Assembly (NCBI GenBank): GCA_963971405.1
Contig: OZ020488.1
Location: forward strand, 32,693,089 to 32,757,088
DNA from: Psococerastis gibbosa
Lineage: Eukaryota; Arthropoda; Insecta; Psocodea; Psocidae
Length of the DNA: 64,000 nt
Reading direction: 5' to 3'
Below are positions 42,351 to 53,224 of this stretch, in pieces. The notes under the pieces are model-generated. The model was not told the DNA's origin. It saw only the letters and a program-made list of their open reading frames with translations, and made no database searches. A program made the translations under genes and the position numbers. Position 1 is the first letter of the stretch; each line of letters starts with the position of its first letter.

Positions 42351-45300
42351 TTATGAAACGCTTATCTCTTCAATATTTTGTTTCTTCTTATATTTTCGTT
42401 CAAGGCAACAAGTTAGAATGTGTTGGGTGAAGTTAGGTACGATTTTTTCAATAATTGCAGTTTGCAGTACGTTAATGCATCGGTCTACATTCCAACTGAT
42501 CTTAATTTTGTTGTCTTCATCCTGTAACAATGACATCGATATATTTTGTCTACTTCATAATTTGTGACACGCTCACAAGAAATATTTATATCGTGGAGCT
42601 ACTATTGTGGTCTCATGGGATGAAAGAAATATTCTTCTGAATTATAATAGATCAGGGTTATGGAACGCGCTGGAATTGACGGAGAATATTAGAAATGACT
42701 GTACATTCCACGTCTACTACAACTGAGGTCAGTCGGTGTTAGTGACACCCACAAGCTATAATTCCAAATAATTACAGGGTTGCAACTCTAAAAAAATTGT
42801 TACCCCTGAAGCTTCAGTCCAAAACCCCTAAAAAAATTCTCCTATCTCATCAATCAAGGCTTCAAGCATGGATGGTCAAAGCACATTTTAATTCACATTG
42901 AACACTTAGGATCCAACTGAGGAAGTATTTTAATCATGTGAATTACAGCTGAGAACAGTGGTCGGCGATGGAGGCAGCGATTTTTTTTTCTGACAAGACT
43001 GCCTTACATATTTGAGACACATATGAACATGTCTTTACTGATCTTTTCCAGGCTGTAGCTCTTTTATGCTTTTCAGTTTTAGCATGACTAATCAAATCTT
43101 CATTTACCAAATTTTTCGTTAACTCCTCTCTCTTAGTAGGAAATGTCCGTACACAAAATGTACCTAATAAACCCAAAATAAATTAAACTCCTAATCCACT
43201 TTTTATACATTACATTAACTGATATGTTACATTACATATAACTATAAAGAAAAGTAGACACTGAACGTTGATTAGTGGGTTACAATTTACTATACAAACT
43301 GAACTGGGAGTTTAATAATATTTAAAAATTCTAAATACCAACTTGAGTTTCATGAAGAAAACTACGCTTAGATGTATATTTATACCTTTATGAGGCCCAG
43401 GTAAACGAAAAGAACGTTGTTAGCGTCTGATGCCTTGTCTTGTTGCTTCGCCCAAGTAAATAAGGATTCATACAAGGCAACAGCCAAAGTACGACTCAGT
43501 TTCTTTACTGATTCATCACTGTTCATGCTCATGTCTGATATTTTCATGATAAGTTCAACAAATCCTTCCAAATCCAATTCAGTAGGCAATGGCTGCAATA
43601 CAATACTTTAATTAATCAATAGTAAAGGCTCACGTTTTGACACATACAATTAAAAACCAGCTTTGAAACATCGATGACTAGTTTACGTTTGGACAAAATG
43701 AAGGAGGCATCGGACTATTTAGCCGGTGTGGTACTAGGTTAGTTCCTTACATGTTAAAAAATTAACAACCTCCTCTATCATATCAAGCTTTTAAAATAAT
43801 CTTCCACTTCCCTCCGTTCATAGTTAAAATACCAACAGTATTATACTATTGTTATTGTACAATACACCATGAAATATGAATGAGATATAGGCAATCTGTT
43901 GCAGACGACACCTGAACAACCTCGTAGACCAGTGTATTCTGAATAACAGTCATATGCCGAACCACACAACCTCACACTAGAGTTCTATATAGGGGAGATG
44001 GGATATTCGATGATTTCAAATTTTCGAATGTTTTGAAGTCCCAAGCATTTAAATTATTATAAAAAGTCGTTCGGTTATGGGTGCGCTCGCATGCCATCTG
44101 TTAATGACTTTGTTAAGCTACTTGTTAGATAAGCATAGCCGTTTGGAGTAGGCAGTAGTGGGTTCGAAAATAAAAAATTTAAACACGAATTAACTTAATT
44201 AAACGCTTACCTTAAAGTGGCTTTGAATCCCAACAGCCCCAATGTTGCTCAATTTCGACAAAGTATCAGCAGATTGATTAGCCAAGAATCTGCCAACAGG
44301 TGATGGGTCAACGATTATTGATTCAGCTGCGCTAATGTTGTTAACACGAAGGGCAGTTTGTTGCGATGTGGTTGAACCGGCGCCACCTTCCTCTTCAGAT
44401 TCTTCCCCTGAACTTGCATCCTCATCACTGTCTTCATCCTCAGAACCACTAAGTTCCCGATCGTCATCACTGTAACAGCAGGGCCCTCGTTTTACTTTTG
44501 GGGTACTTCTGTATGCGCTTAGGCAACATATTAACTGTATAGAGTATTACTACTGCCACTTTATTCCTCAAGACCTATCGCGTCATTATGTTTTGGGCAA
44601 CATGATGAACGCTGGAGAGTTAAGCGCTTGTAAACCACTTGAAGCGGTTTAAGCTTCCAAAATAGTGACAATTTAAAATGAAACCGGAAAAATTATAATG
44701 AGTAATGAGATATACAGGGCGATTAACACCACCCGTCCATAACCTATGTCATATATTTAGGTTATTATGAGCAAGTTTGAGAAGGGGTGAAAGATTTGAT
44801 GACTAACACGGGGATGAACTTTTGTTTACTTTAATTTTTTTTCGGGAGGCCGGAGAAGGGGTTTGTTGGGGGGTCAAAGATGGTATCTCGGAATTTTCAA
44901 ATGCATACCTATGTCATGTGACACATCAAATGAAGGGTCTTTTTAAGACCTTTAATTTGGTATGCCCTTTATGAAATTTAAAAATAAGATACAGGTACAA
45001 TCAGCACAAACGTCTGTATTAAGACTTTGCCTTTTCATTGGATATTCTTAATTAAAATATGACTATTGCTGTAAAGTTTTCGTGAACCTGACATAGGCAC
45101 GTGTGCCAAGAATCATTGGAGTTTTCAACATTATAACAATATGACATGATCAAATGAAACCACTTGAAATTGTCTCTCATTTGTTCGTCTGCGCCATAAG
45201 GTTCGGAATTGGTTTGTTCAAACGCCTCTGTTTTTTCCAAAAGTAATTATTCGCGAAGCCCACGGTGCTGAATCATTATTATTATGTCAAATAGACATAA

Positions 45301-48291
45301 GAGAGACAATTTTTGGGTCAGCATTGAGCTAATGAAAGCTGAGTTATTGATTAATTGCTATGTGGTTGAGACATGCCAGGGATGCACATCTTGACATTTG
45401 AAAATGCCGAGAAACCATCTACGAGTCTAAATCAATTTCCTGCACCCGACAAATAAATTAATCAAACCAAAGATAAACCAAAAACCCTCACCAAACCGAA
45501 ATATAGGGTTTGGACGGGTGGTGTGAAATTGTGAATCACCCTGTACTATATATCCATTACTTATACTATGGAATATTGCATTACAAACCTCGGGCAATCC
45601 AACGTGTCTCCCTTGCCTGAGCTGTTCAATTCCATCTTTATAGCTGTTCTTCCTTCAGGACCGAACTCATTGTCGCTCAAACAAAGAGTTTTCAGTCGCT
45701 TTTTATTCTTCAATGCTCGAGCCAATGCCACTCCTCCGACGGACCGGATCTCATTTCCGTTCAGATGCACTTCCTAAAATAAAGCAAAATGTCCAACTCA
45801 TATAAACGGCTGGATTTTTAATGTCTTTCATTTAATATAACTGTATTGACACTACTAGTAACAAGCCATAATAATTATTAACATAACAGGAATGTTTCTT
45901 ATTATTTTTACAGAACTTGACGTTTACCTTTTCAATTATTACTTTGGGCTTTATTTACCAGTTTAAATTTACTTACTTCAAGCTCTTGGTGATTTTCTGT
46001 TAAAGCTTCCGCAATAAGAACAGCGCCTTTGTTTCCTAGCAGGCAATCGCCTAAGTTGAGTACTTTAAGTTTTTGCAAGTGTGGAAGAGCTGTGGCTATA
46101 CATTCAGCACCTTTTGCCGTCAATGTGTTGTCATTTAAATTGAGCGCTTTTAAGTTACTGTTTGCAATTAAAGCTTCACTGATTTTTGAAATGCCCTTGT
46201 GGTAAATACCATTTTGCGGCATTTGAATTTCTTCCAGTGAGCGAAGAGTCTAAAAAATTGAAAAAAGTATTAGTCACTAGTTATTTGAAGGGAACAATAC
46301 TACTATTAAGTGCATACTACAGAAAGACACTTTGACACAAAAACTATTTTTATAATATAATAAATAATATTTGTATCGAATCATTTGGCTCAATCGAAAA
46401 TATAAAATAAGTTTCAGTATAAACCCTACTATTATACTGGTGTTCCAGACTGCCCGGACACATCATCTATCTATTATTATTATGAGAAATTTTGAAATGC
46501 GGTAAAAAGTTCGGTATATTAAGTCGGACTCAAACTGTCCTTCATATATTATATTATAATTATATACATATTATGTATCATATATATCTACACTGCAGTA
46601 TGTTAGGTGTTTTATTTATCAGGACATGTAGCGTAGTGGTACGGACTCTGACTTTCACCCGAAAGGTTGTTGGTTCGAGTTCCATACTGGCTAAATTTTC
46701 TGGCCATGCATCAGAGGGCATGTAAAGCAGGCGGTCCCGGGCCTTCCTAGCCTAGTTGAGTGTAAGAGAGGGCTTTATAGCCCTAACTCCGCTAGGTTGG
46801 CTTAGTAATAGAAACAATAAAAAGTCCTTATTTCTGTATTTTTATTTAAAATGATTACCTCGAACACCATGGATAATGCAGTAGCACCATCATTCTCCAA
46901 ACGATTTCGTCCGGCGATGAAAACTTTCAGAGAAAAAGGCTGGCCGGTCTCCGAACTGTTTTTATGGCAGTTTAGTAAGGCTTTTGCCAACATTTTTCCG
47001 CCTGTTATTCCCATTCCATTATTGTTTAATCGAAGTTCTTGCAGTTGATAGCAGACAGGACTACTAAGAAACTCTGCCAGAGCTTCAATGCCAATAGGGC
47101 CAAATGCATTGTCACTGAGATCGAGTTCTTTAAGTTTGGCACCGGCCGTCTTCAAACCCTCCCCCAGAAACGTCTGGCAACGAAAATAAAATATTACGAA
47201 AACATGCTATTTCTTCGCATGACATGGCAGGGTTATGTATGAGAAACTATTTTTGAAGTATGTGTCAACACAATCTAGAGAGAATCTGTAGAGTTCTATG
47301 ATGAACACGCGAACGCTTGAATTGTAAATCATGGAACAATATAAGTTTCTGAATGTACGTTTCATTCCACTTGCCAAACAGAAAATAGGTTTGTTTAAAA
47401 ACACATGGGGTTTCCTTGAATTATAAAGGAACTGGGGAATTTAATAATATACTTGTTTGGGACAAAATTCATTTTTTAAGAATATTTTTAAGGAAATAAA
47501 TAAATTTCTAATTAACATGCTTACCAATGCTTTTGGTATCTCCGTCTTCATTCTCCCTGTAAACAAATCTTTCCAACGGGCTATCTTCAACTCGCTTTTG
47601 CTTTTAAGAGCTTCTGCAATTTCTCGTGCGGCATCAACTCCTAATGTATTTCCTTCTAAATCGAGATAAGTCATATTTCTACAAGAGTTGATTGCTTCAA
47701 CAACGTCTTTGCCTATTAAAAAAAATTAAATGAATTCTCCCAAATGTAGTTGTTGGCTGCATAATATTTATAGCCCACAGCCCAGTGGCCCACTGGCAGT
47801 ACCTGGAATTGTAGGTATTCCAGAGGATAAGATTTAAGTTTAAGGGCTCTTTTTTGTGCTTAAGTTGGGCCAATTCCACGGGAGATAGCCGCTAATTTAT
47901 TAGTTCCTTAAGTTTAAAGCATGGCATTCATAATTTTTGGCTATCGATAACCAAATTTTGTTGTTGATCATGGTAGCAGCAGCTGCTAATTTTTTGACCG
48001 CAGCATCATCAACTTCTCATCTTCACTTTTTTTGATCTTCGTCAGGGCAACTTTAAATTTCGCAACCTCATATCGGTTATGTTCTTTAGTTCGTAACTCA
48101 GTTGATTTAGGCTTATTTTAAATATATATCTATTATTCGCACAAAAAATGAATGAACCAACAACAGAACTTACAATCATTTGCATTGTTAAGCTTTAATC
48201 CCTTGCCTTTAAAGCTAACTCCGCTTCCTTCTTCTGCGACCGCTGCTTTAGATAACTTGCTAGTCAACTCGTCTAAATTTACTTCAGACAT
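42351..48291 (-). CDS. RanGAP: Ran GTPase-activating protein (RanGAP), 8 exons, complete
   Basis: RanGAP stimulates GTP hydrolysis by Ran in the cytoplasm and keeps the nuclear transport gradient. Exons in transcript order: 48291-48174, 47712-47525, 47173-46859, 46249-45977, 45773-45589, 44469-44211, 43592-43386, 42521-42351; 571 aa against 587 in human. The N-terminus has [11 protein letters not shown]. Leucine-rich repeats run from about residue 55 to 355, with [22 protein letters not shown] and [14 protein letters not shown]. The DLFTGR motif at 88-93 carries the arginine conserved in active RanGAPs. Residues 361-385 are acidic, followed by the C-terminal helical domain found in animal RanGAP1. 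The last exon ([11 protein letters not shown], then LER at its end) was placed by matching human EDKVKAI and phase 0; a different open frame at 43176-42943 was rejected as an exon. Donor 45588 is GTTTGT. Head to head with SETD3. Confidence 0.94.
42943..43180 (-). mobile_element. possible hAT-related fragment in RanGAP intron 7
   Basis: A minus-strand frame encodes [19 protein letters not shown], which resembles the second half of a BED-type zinc finger, and the plus strand at 42957 begins CAGTGGTCGGCGATGG, like a hAT terminal repeat. Both hints are weak; it might also be ordinary intron sequence. Confidence 0.3.
44715..45543. mobile_element. 829-bp transposon with TA target duplication
   Basis: CAGGGCGATTAACACCACCC at the left and, in reverse complement, CAGGGTGATTCACAATTTC then ACACCACCCGTCCA at the right. 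TA stands on both sides. No recognisable transposase; a short frame (about 62 aa) has no family likeness. It lies in RanGAP intron 5. Confidence 0.75.
46621..46830 (+). mobile_element. tRNA-derived SINE family 2
   Basis: TAGCGTAGTGGTACGGACTC and GGTTCGAGTTCC are the A and B box regions; the body repeats TAAAGCAGGCGGTCCCGGG and AGAGGGCTTTATAGCCC. The tail is AATAGAAACAATAAAAAG. It lies in RanGAP intron 3, ending 30 bp before exon 3. Confidence 0.8.
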
Positions 48292-48731
48292 ATTTAAATT
48301 TTGAAGTTAATAATGAGCTCAGATGAGAAATTAAATTGTTCAAAATTTTAAAATGTAACCGTATAACCGTAACTGTGGTTAGTGAAAATTCTGTTTATAT
48401 TTTTTCGGGATCATCTGGCATCTATCTTCTGACACGAGGAACATATAAACCAATCAGATATGGTTTGATATGACCATGTGATCTCTAGATTGTAGCTGAT
48501 TTGTTAGTTGAGGAAGGCGTTTAAAACAACACTTGGCGGGAAATGTATGGCTTCTAAAGTGGCAGAAGAAATATTGGTATGCTTCTGCTTTACTTACGCT
48601 GTTACGCTTGTTCGGCTTGTTTACTTGACAATCTTGAATCTATCATTGCCTTTTATAGTTTTACCTATTTTTGTATTTTTTATAGCTCCATTATTATTAT
48701 TATTTATTTACAATTATCTTTTTTTATAAAC
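48292..48731. promoter_or_regulatory. shared divergent promoter region of RanGAP and SETD3
   Basis: The RanGAP start codon (48291, minus) and the likely SETD3 start codon (48732, plus) are 440 bp apart and point away from each other, so both promoters and both 5' leaders must fit in this space. No TATA box stands out. Short upstream ATGs on the plus strand occur at 48508, 48547 and 48579. Their role is unknown. Confidence 0.5.
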
Positions 48732-51700
48732 ATGGGAAAACGAAACCGCAAGAAAACGCCCCACGCATTAAATGATGCAAAACCTGTATTGATTAATGCG
48801 CCTGAGCTCAGCCGCTGTGTCGGACAGCTTGGGTTTTTGACAAGCAAGAGCTTTTTCGTCGAGAGGAATGTTGCATCTGTCTTTACTGAAGTTGAAAAGA
48901 TTGTTGGCAAGATTTTTATTCTTCAGACATCTTTATGTAAGTAAAATATAGATTTTGACTGTTAACATTATTTTAAACTTTGTATTAATAGTCGAAATTC
49001 CAGTTCTATTAATTTATTTTTCCTCGGCATATTTCAGGCACTCCAGTGGGAAATTTAAAATTAAAGCTTAGATCTGAGTCTCTTCAAGAATTAACCAATT
49101 GGCTGATAGGAAATAATGGCAATGTGGACAATATTTCAATTTTTGAGTACTCCGCCCTTGGGTATGGATTACAAGCGCAAGTGGATGCGCCTAACGATAG
49201 TCTTGTCTGTTCTATACCCAGACAGGTTAGTTTTTATATGTATTTGTGGAATTTTTAGGCTAAATATGACACAATTTAGAAAGTATTTTCTGATAAAATT
49301 ATTTAATATTTCATGTTGGTTCCATTACCTACTCTGAATTAGGCATTTTGTGTGATTTAACGTAATCTTAATTGTAGTCAGCCTAATTGTTATTGGTAAA
49401 GATCTAGTTAAGCTACCCCGCGTTATAAAAATCGGATGAAAATGCATTTAAAATGGAAGGCAAACGTCCCACAGGCAAGTTCATTTATATTTTCAGCATG
49501 AATTGATTAAATTGGCATGCCTCTAACATGTTCGTTCAAAAATAAATTTCATGAGCAATATAGTAGTAGTAGTAGTAGTGTTTGGAGAAATAGCAAGAAT
49601 GCTAATAAAAAACAACCACTTTCACTATTAAGTCATCCACTTATCGAGTAAACCACTTCGCACATCCTCTTGTAAATATTTTTTAAATTTCAACAAGGAT
49701 GAAGCCAATTTGATATCCCTTCGAAGAGAATTATATTTGGATTGACCGTCTTGGAATATGCTCTTCCTTAAAAATTCCGACGTCTGCAGCACCAACACAC
49801 CGTCGCCAACATTTCTAGTGGAATAAGTGTGAATTTCACCAAATGCAGTTATTCTTGAGCGTAGGTACTCGGGTAGTAACCCGTTCATAATTTTTAAAAT
49901 GAAAACCATCGTATCAATAAAAACTTGTTCACGTACGGTAAACATTGCAAGTTCTCGAAGCATCCAATATACTTATTATACACTTTTTAATAGTAATTCC
50001 GAAATATGCTATAAAACCTATTTATTGTCATAAAATATTTAAAGAAAAAAAAAAGAGTTTTGAGTATGAAACTTTGCCAAATTGACAAGAACTAATTAGA
50101 AATTAAATAAAAATGACGGTTTAACCTAGATATACCTTGTGGGGAACGCTGGGAATTTATGAATCGGACATTTCCTATAGTAAAGAATATCGGTGTTTGA
50201 CTACATGAAACGAACAATAACGTTATAGGGAGTATATCAGAATCCGCCATTAGAGTTTTATTAAGGCGGCTATTCCACCGACTAATTTGCTTCACTAACC
50301 GTGGTAGCAGACATCATTAATAAGCCTCTACCATATTATAACTTAATTTATAATAGATACGTTAAGTATCTACATAATAGTCTCCTTAAAACAAAAAATC
50401 TCAAAACTCAAGTGAATTAGTGAAGCAAATTGGCCGGTGGAATAGCCGCCTTAGGATGTAGTGATCAGCAACATGTTCGCCAGCCGTGTTTTTGCCGGCT
50501 GGTGAAGGCAAGGCAGCCATTACGATTGGTTGGTAAACTTTTCCTATTGTGCTCCAACACTTCGGCGTCTCGCTTGATAGCACTGTCCTTTAACTACTGG
50601 ACTACGCCGGTTCGCCATACTACTGTGCTATTTTATAATTTCAGAAAGTGATTTCAGTTATTGCTTTCTAGTTGAATGGTGTAGACTGTGTATGGCATAT
50701 TACGAGCTCGATATTTGATTGTAATTAAAACGTGAGGTGTCCATGTCACATTTATTTTTAGGTGATGATGACTTTAGAAAATGCTGAAACATCTGAACTG
50801 GGTGCACTTATATCATCTGATTTAATGCTGAAGCAAATGAGCAATGTAGCATTGGCTCTCTTTGTTCTACTAGAACTAGGAAAGGGGTCTGAAAGCTCAT
50901 GGGCTCCATACCTCTCGTCTCTGCCTAGAACTTATGACACAATTTTGTATTTCGACCGCAATGAATTTTTGTCGCTGAAAGGATCACCAGTTTACGGTAG
51001 GTATCTTGCTTTAAAAAAAAATTCAGCAGTATCCTAAATCCTGCTCATAACTACCAAACAACTTCTGGTTTGCCATTTTTCATCTTATTGATAGTGTTTT
51101 TGGCTGATTTGGGCTTGGCATTTTTCTGCATTAAGCATCGTGGTTTTTAGATGGTTCCTGATTTCTTGGTTTTCTGCGATGCTAAAACCAAGGGGAAAAT
51201 TGAAGTTGCCGTATGCTTTTGGTAGGTTAAAAAATGGTTAATTATGGTATTATAAAAAATGTAATGCATGTATGTAATCAAAAATAGGTTCGTTGATAGA
51301 GTAGCCTCCGGGGCTAAAGCTCGCCTAGACGTTTTTCATTTCATTCCATATTATCCTACCGACATTTTAAATTATCCAAAATAGTTAGTGACCCTAAGCA
51401 AGGAAGTCAAATTCCGTATGTAGCGTAAAGTGGGACTCTAAATTTGCGCAAATAATTATATAAAATTCCGAGTATTTTAATCTTAGCGTGCTGACAGTCC
51501 TTGCGAAGTTGAAGCAGTGCTGCATCGCTTCCCTTTTAACCTATATAATTTTTTTCCTCCTTCGCTGTCAAGTTTGTACACAGAAATACTTGAATAATAA
51601 TTACCCGCTTAGCCCTTAGGCTTTAGAGGCACCTTCTTCATTGTTATGTATAACGTGGGTGCCCGCGACACAATAACTGTAACGTTGTAATATTATTACT

Positions 51701-51931
51701 TAACGTATTTGTATACGGGCTTAGGTCACAAATCTCCAAAATATATTATTTCAATGAATACACTATACATTATTTCTGGGCACTGAAATATTTAAATTTA
51801 TTTTTAGAGGCAGCAATGGCGCAGTATATTAACATTTCCCGACAGTATTCGTACTTCTACGATGTTTTTCAAAAGTCTAAAGAACCATCACTCATGAAGC
51901 TTCATGAGACATTTACGTATGACGCTTACAG
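48732..51931 (+). CDS. SETD3: SETD3-like actin-histidine N-methyltransferase, 5' part only
   Basis: SETD3 methylates a conserved histidine of actin. Coding exons found: 48732-48936, 49038-49225, 50762-50996 and 51808-51931, joining in phase to 250 aa and ending in phase 2 at TYDAYR. The start MGKRNRKK was chosen because human SETD3 begins MGKKSRVK; the frame is open further upstream but that extension has no family likeness. Recognisable blocks are the N-terminal SET strand ALGYGLQA (residues 108-115), then IPRQVMMTLENA, SSWAPYLSSLP, DTILYFDRNE and ISRQYSYFYDVFQ, all in the order of the human protein. The rest of the SET domain and the RuBisCO LSMT-like C-terminal domain are not seen up to 64000. 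Intron 2 holds a LINE tail and a MITE. Either the remaining exons lie beyond the window with the minus-strand membrane gene nested in an intron, or the gene is broken here. Confidence 0.9.
49560..49580 (+). repeat. TAG microsatellite
   Basis: About six TAG units in SETD3 intron 2. Confidence 0.8.
49628..49980 (-). mobile_element. LINE 3' tail, 5'-truncated
   Basis: The minus strand encodes LRELAMFTVREQVFI, FILKIMNGLLPEYL, then HTYSTRN, SEFLRKSIFQDGQSKYNSL and LLKFKKYLQEDV with a stop. This is the C-terminal tail typical of jockey/CR1-like reverse transcriptase proteins. The frame is open for 111 codons, so it is younger than the other LINE pieces, but the catalytic part is missing. Confidence 0.75.
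50265..50450. mobile_element. 186-bp palindromic MITE, subfamily A
   Basis: Ends GGCGGCTATTCCACCG and CGGTGGAATAGCCGCC, flanked by TAA and TTA. The core GTGGTAGCAGACATCATTAA and AAGGAGACTAT matches copies at 2182 and 62642. It lies in SETD3 intron 2. Confidence 0.85.
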
Positions 51932-52659
51932 GTGAGTTCTTTTTAAATTAGTCAATTCTTATTGAGCCTGTATAATTTGACCGCTTATCACTTGTCGGAC
52001 GAAAACTGTTGAATTTTATAGCCTATGATGTTTTTAGTCGGTCGTTACTTATTTGAACCCTCGAAGACAATTACTAATGAAATCGGTATTTTAAATTTGC
52101 CGTGATAAGTATGGGGTTTCTCGTCTATTTAAAAAGGGGGGGGGGAAGACTTAAACTGCAACTATTATAACAGTTAATGTACAGTCAAAACCGCCATTGC
52201 TTGACTGTCTCTAACTGAGTTTGGAAGTACAAACGAATGGATTTGTGTTAAATTCTTCATGTCTATCAATTATATTGTATGCAGTATCTTACTATATTTT
52301 ATTTATTTATTTTAATAAGCGCGGGAGTTGCCCATTTTACATCAGTATACAATACAATGCGTATAGCCTATAGGTGACAAATCAAAAATCGCAAGCAACG
52401 TACGTATTGATATAATATCGTATATTTTAACAATGATGTACTGCAGGGGCATGCAAGGTAAAAGCACAAAATAAAATTACATAAAAAATTAATAAATTTA
52501 CACCAAATGCATTTTACCGTAAATTATTAGGTATTTGAAAGAGAATGAGTAAAATAACTTCAATTTTGATATTTCAGCCTATGCTGCAGTTCATAGCCTG
52601 TTAATTTTTCACTTTTACACTTGGCTATGTCTCCAATGTATTTTTTGTACAGTTGAAAG

Positions 52660-53079
52660 CTTAGACCCTATAATACTCTAGACACGGCATTTTAGATGCA
52701 CAGCATGAAAATGTTGGGGACCAACATTATGCTTATCTTTCGCCAGCAGATGACTTCACAGCCCAGATTTTTTATGTTGGCATGGCAACATAAGGAACAG
52801 AAATAAAGTATTATATGGTCTAAGGGCTATTTGAACCTCATGGTTCTGTAGTGTTTTAATTTCAAGTTTTCTGACTATTCCACATTTTTCATTAATTATT
52901 GTTGTTTCTTGCGCGGCTTGTAATTGCTCTCAGTGATTCCAAGATTTATTTGTTCACAAGTAACCTAGCAACAGAGACTTTGTTGCTAGGTAACCTGGTC
53001 ACCCGAGCGCTTTTGCCAGTGTGTGACGTCATTTTATTTAACATGGCGTGTCTAGAGTTTGAGTATTATATGGTCTAAG
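52660..53079. mobile_element. 420-bp element with CTTAGACC ends
   Basis: CTTAGACCCTATAATACTCT and, reversed, CTTAGACCATATAATACTCA begin the two ends and the match continues with CTAGACACGCCAT-like sequence. A further GTATTATATGGTCTAAGG lies inside at 52815. It lies between the last SETD3 exon found and the 3' end of the membrane-protein gene. Confidence 0.65.
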
Positions 53080-53224
53080 GTTAAAAGTATTAACATAAAC
53101 ATAAATAATAACGTGTATTTACAAACTATTATTGCACTTCAATTTCGTAGATCTTATAACTAAAATAAATAAATTGGTTCTCCAGTCTTACTTATGTGCT
53201 ACGCGACACGATAGGATACTCTCG

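Noticed and set aside
42943-43176. Open frame of 77 codons placed where a last RanGAP exon could be
   Set aside because: It cannot be joined to exon 7 in phase through a good acceptor and has no likeness to the RanGAP C-terminus, while 42521-42351 joins in phase 0 and matches the human EDKVKAI region.
46621-46700. Second tRNA-like sequence with A and B boxes
   Set aside because: Shared body and tail with 37868 and 17634 show it to be SINE family 2.
48547-48576. ATG reading MASKVAEEIL followed by GTATGC as a first SETD3 exon
   Set aside because: It has no likeness to SETD3, and MGKRNRKK at 48732 matches the family start. It may be part of the 5' leader or an upstream short frame.
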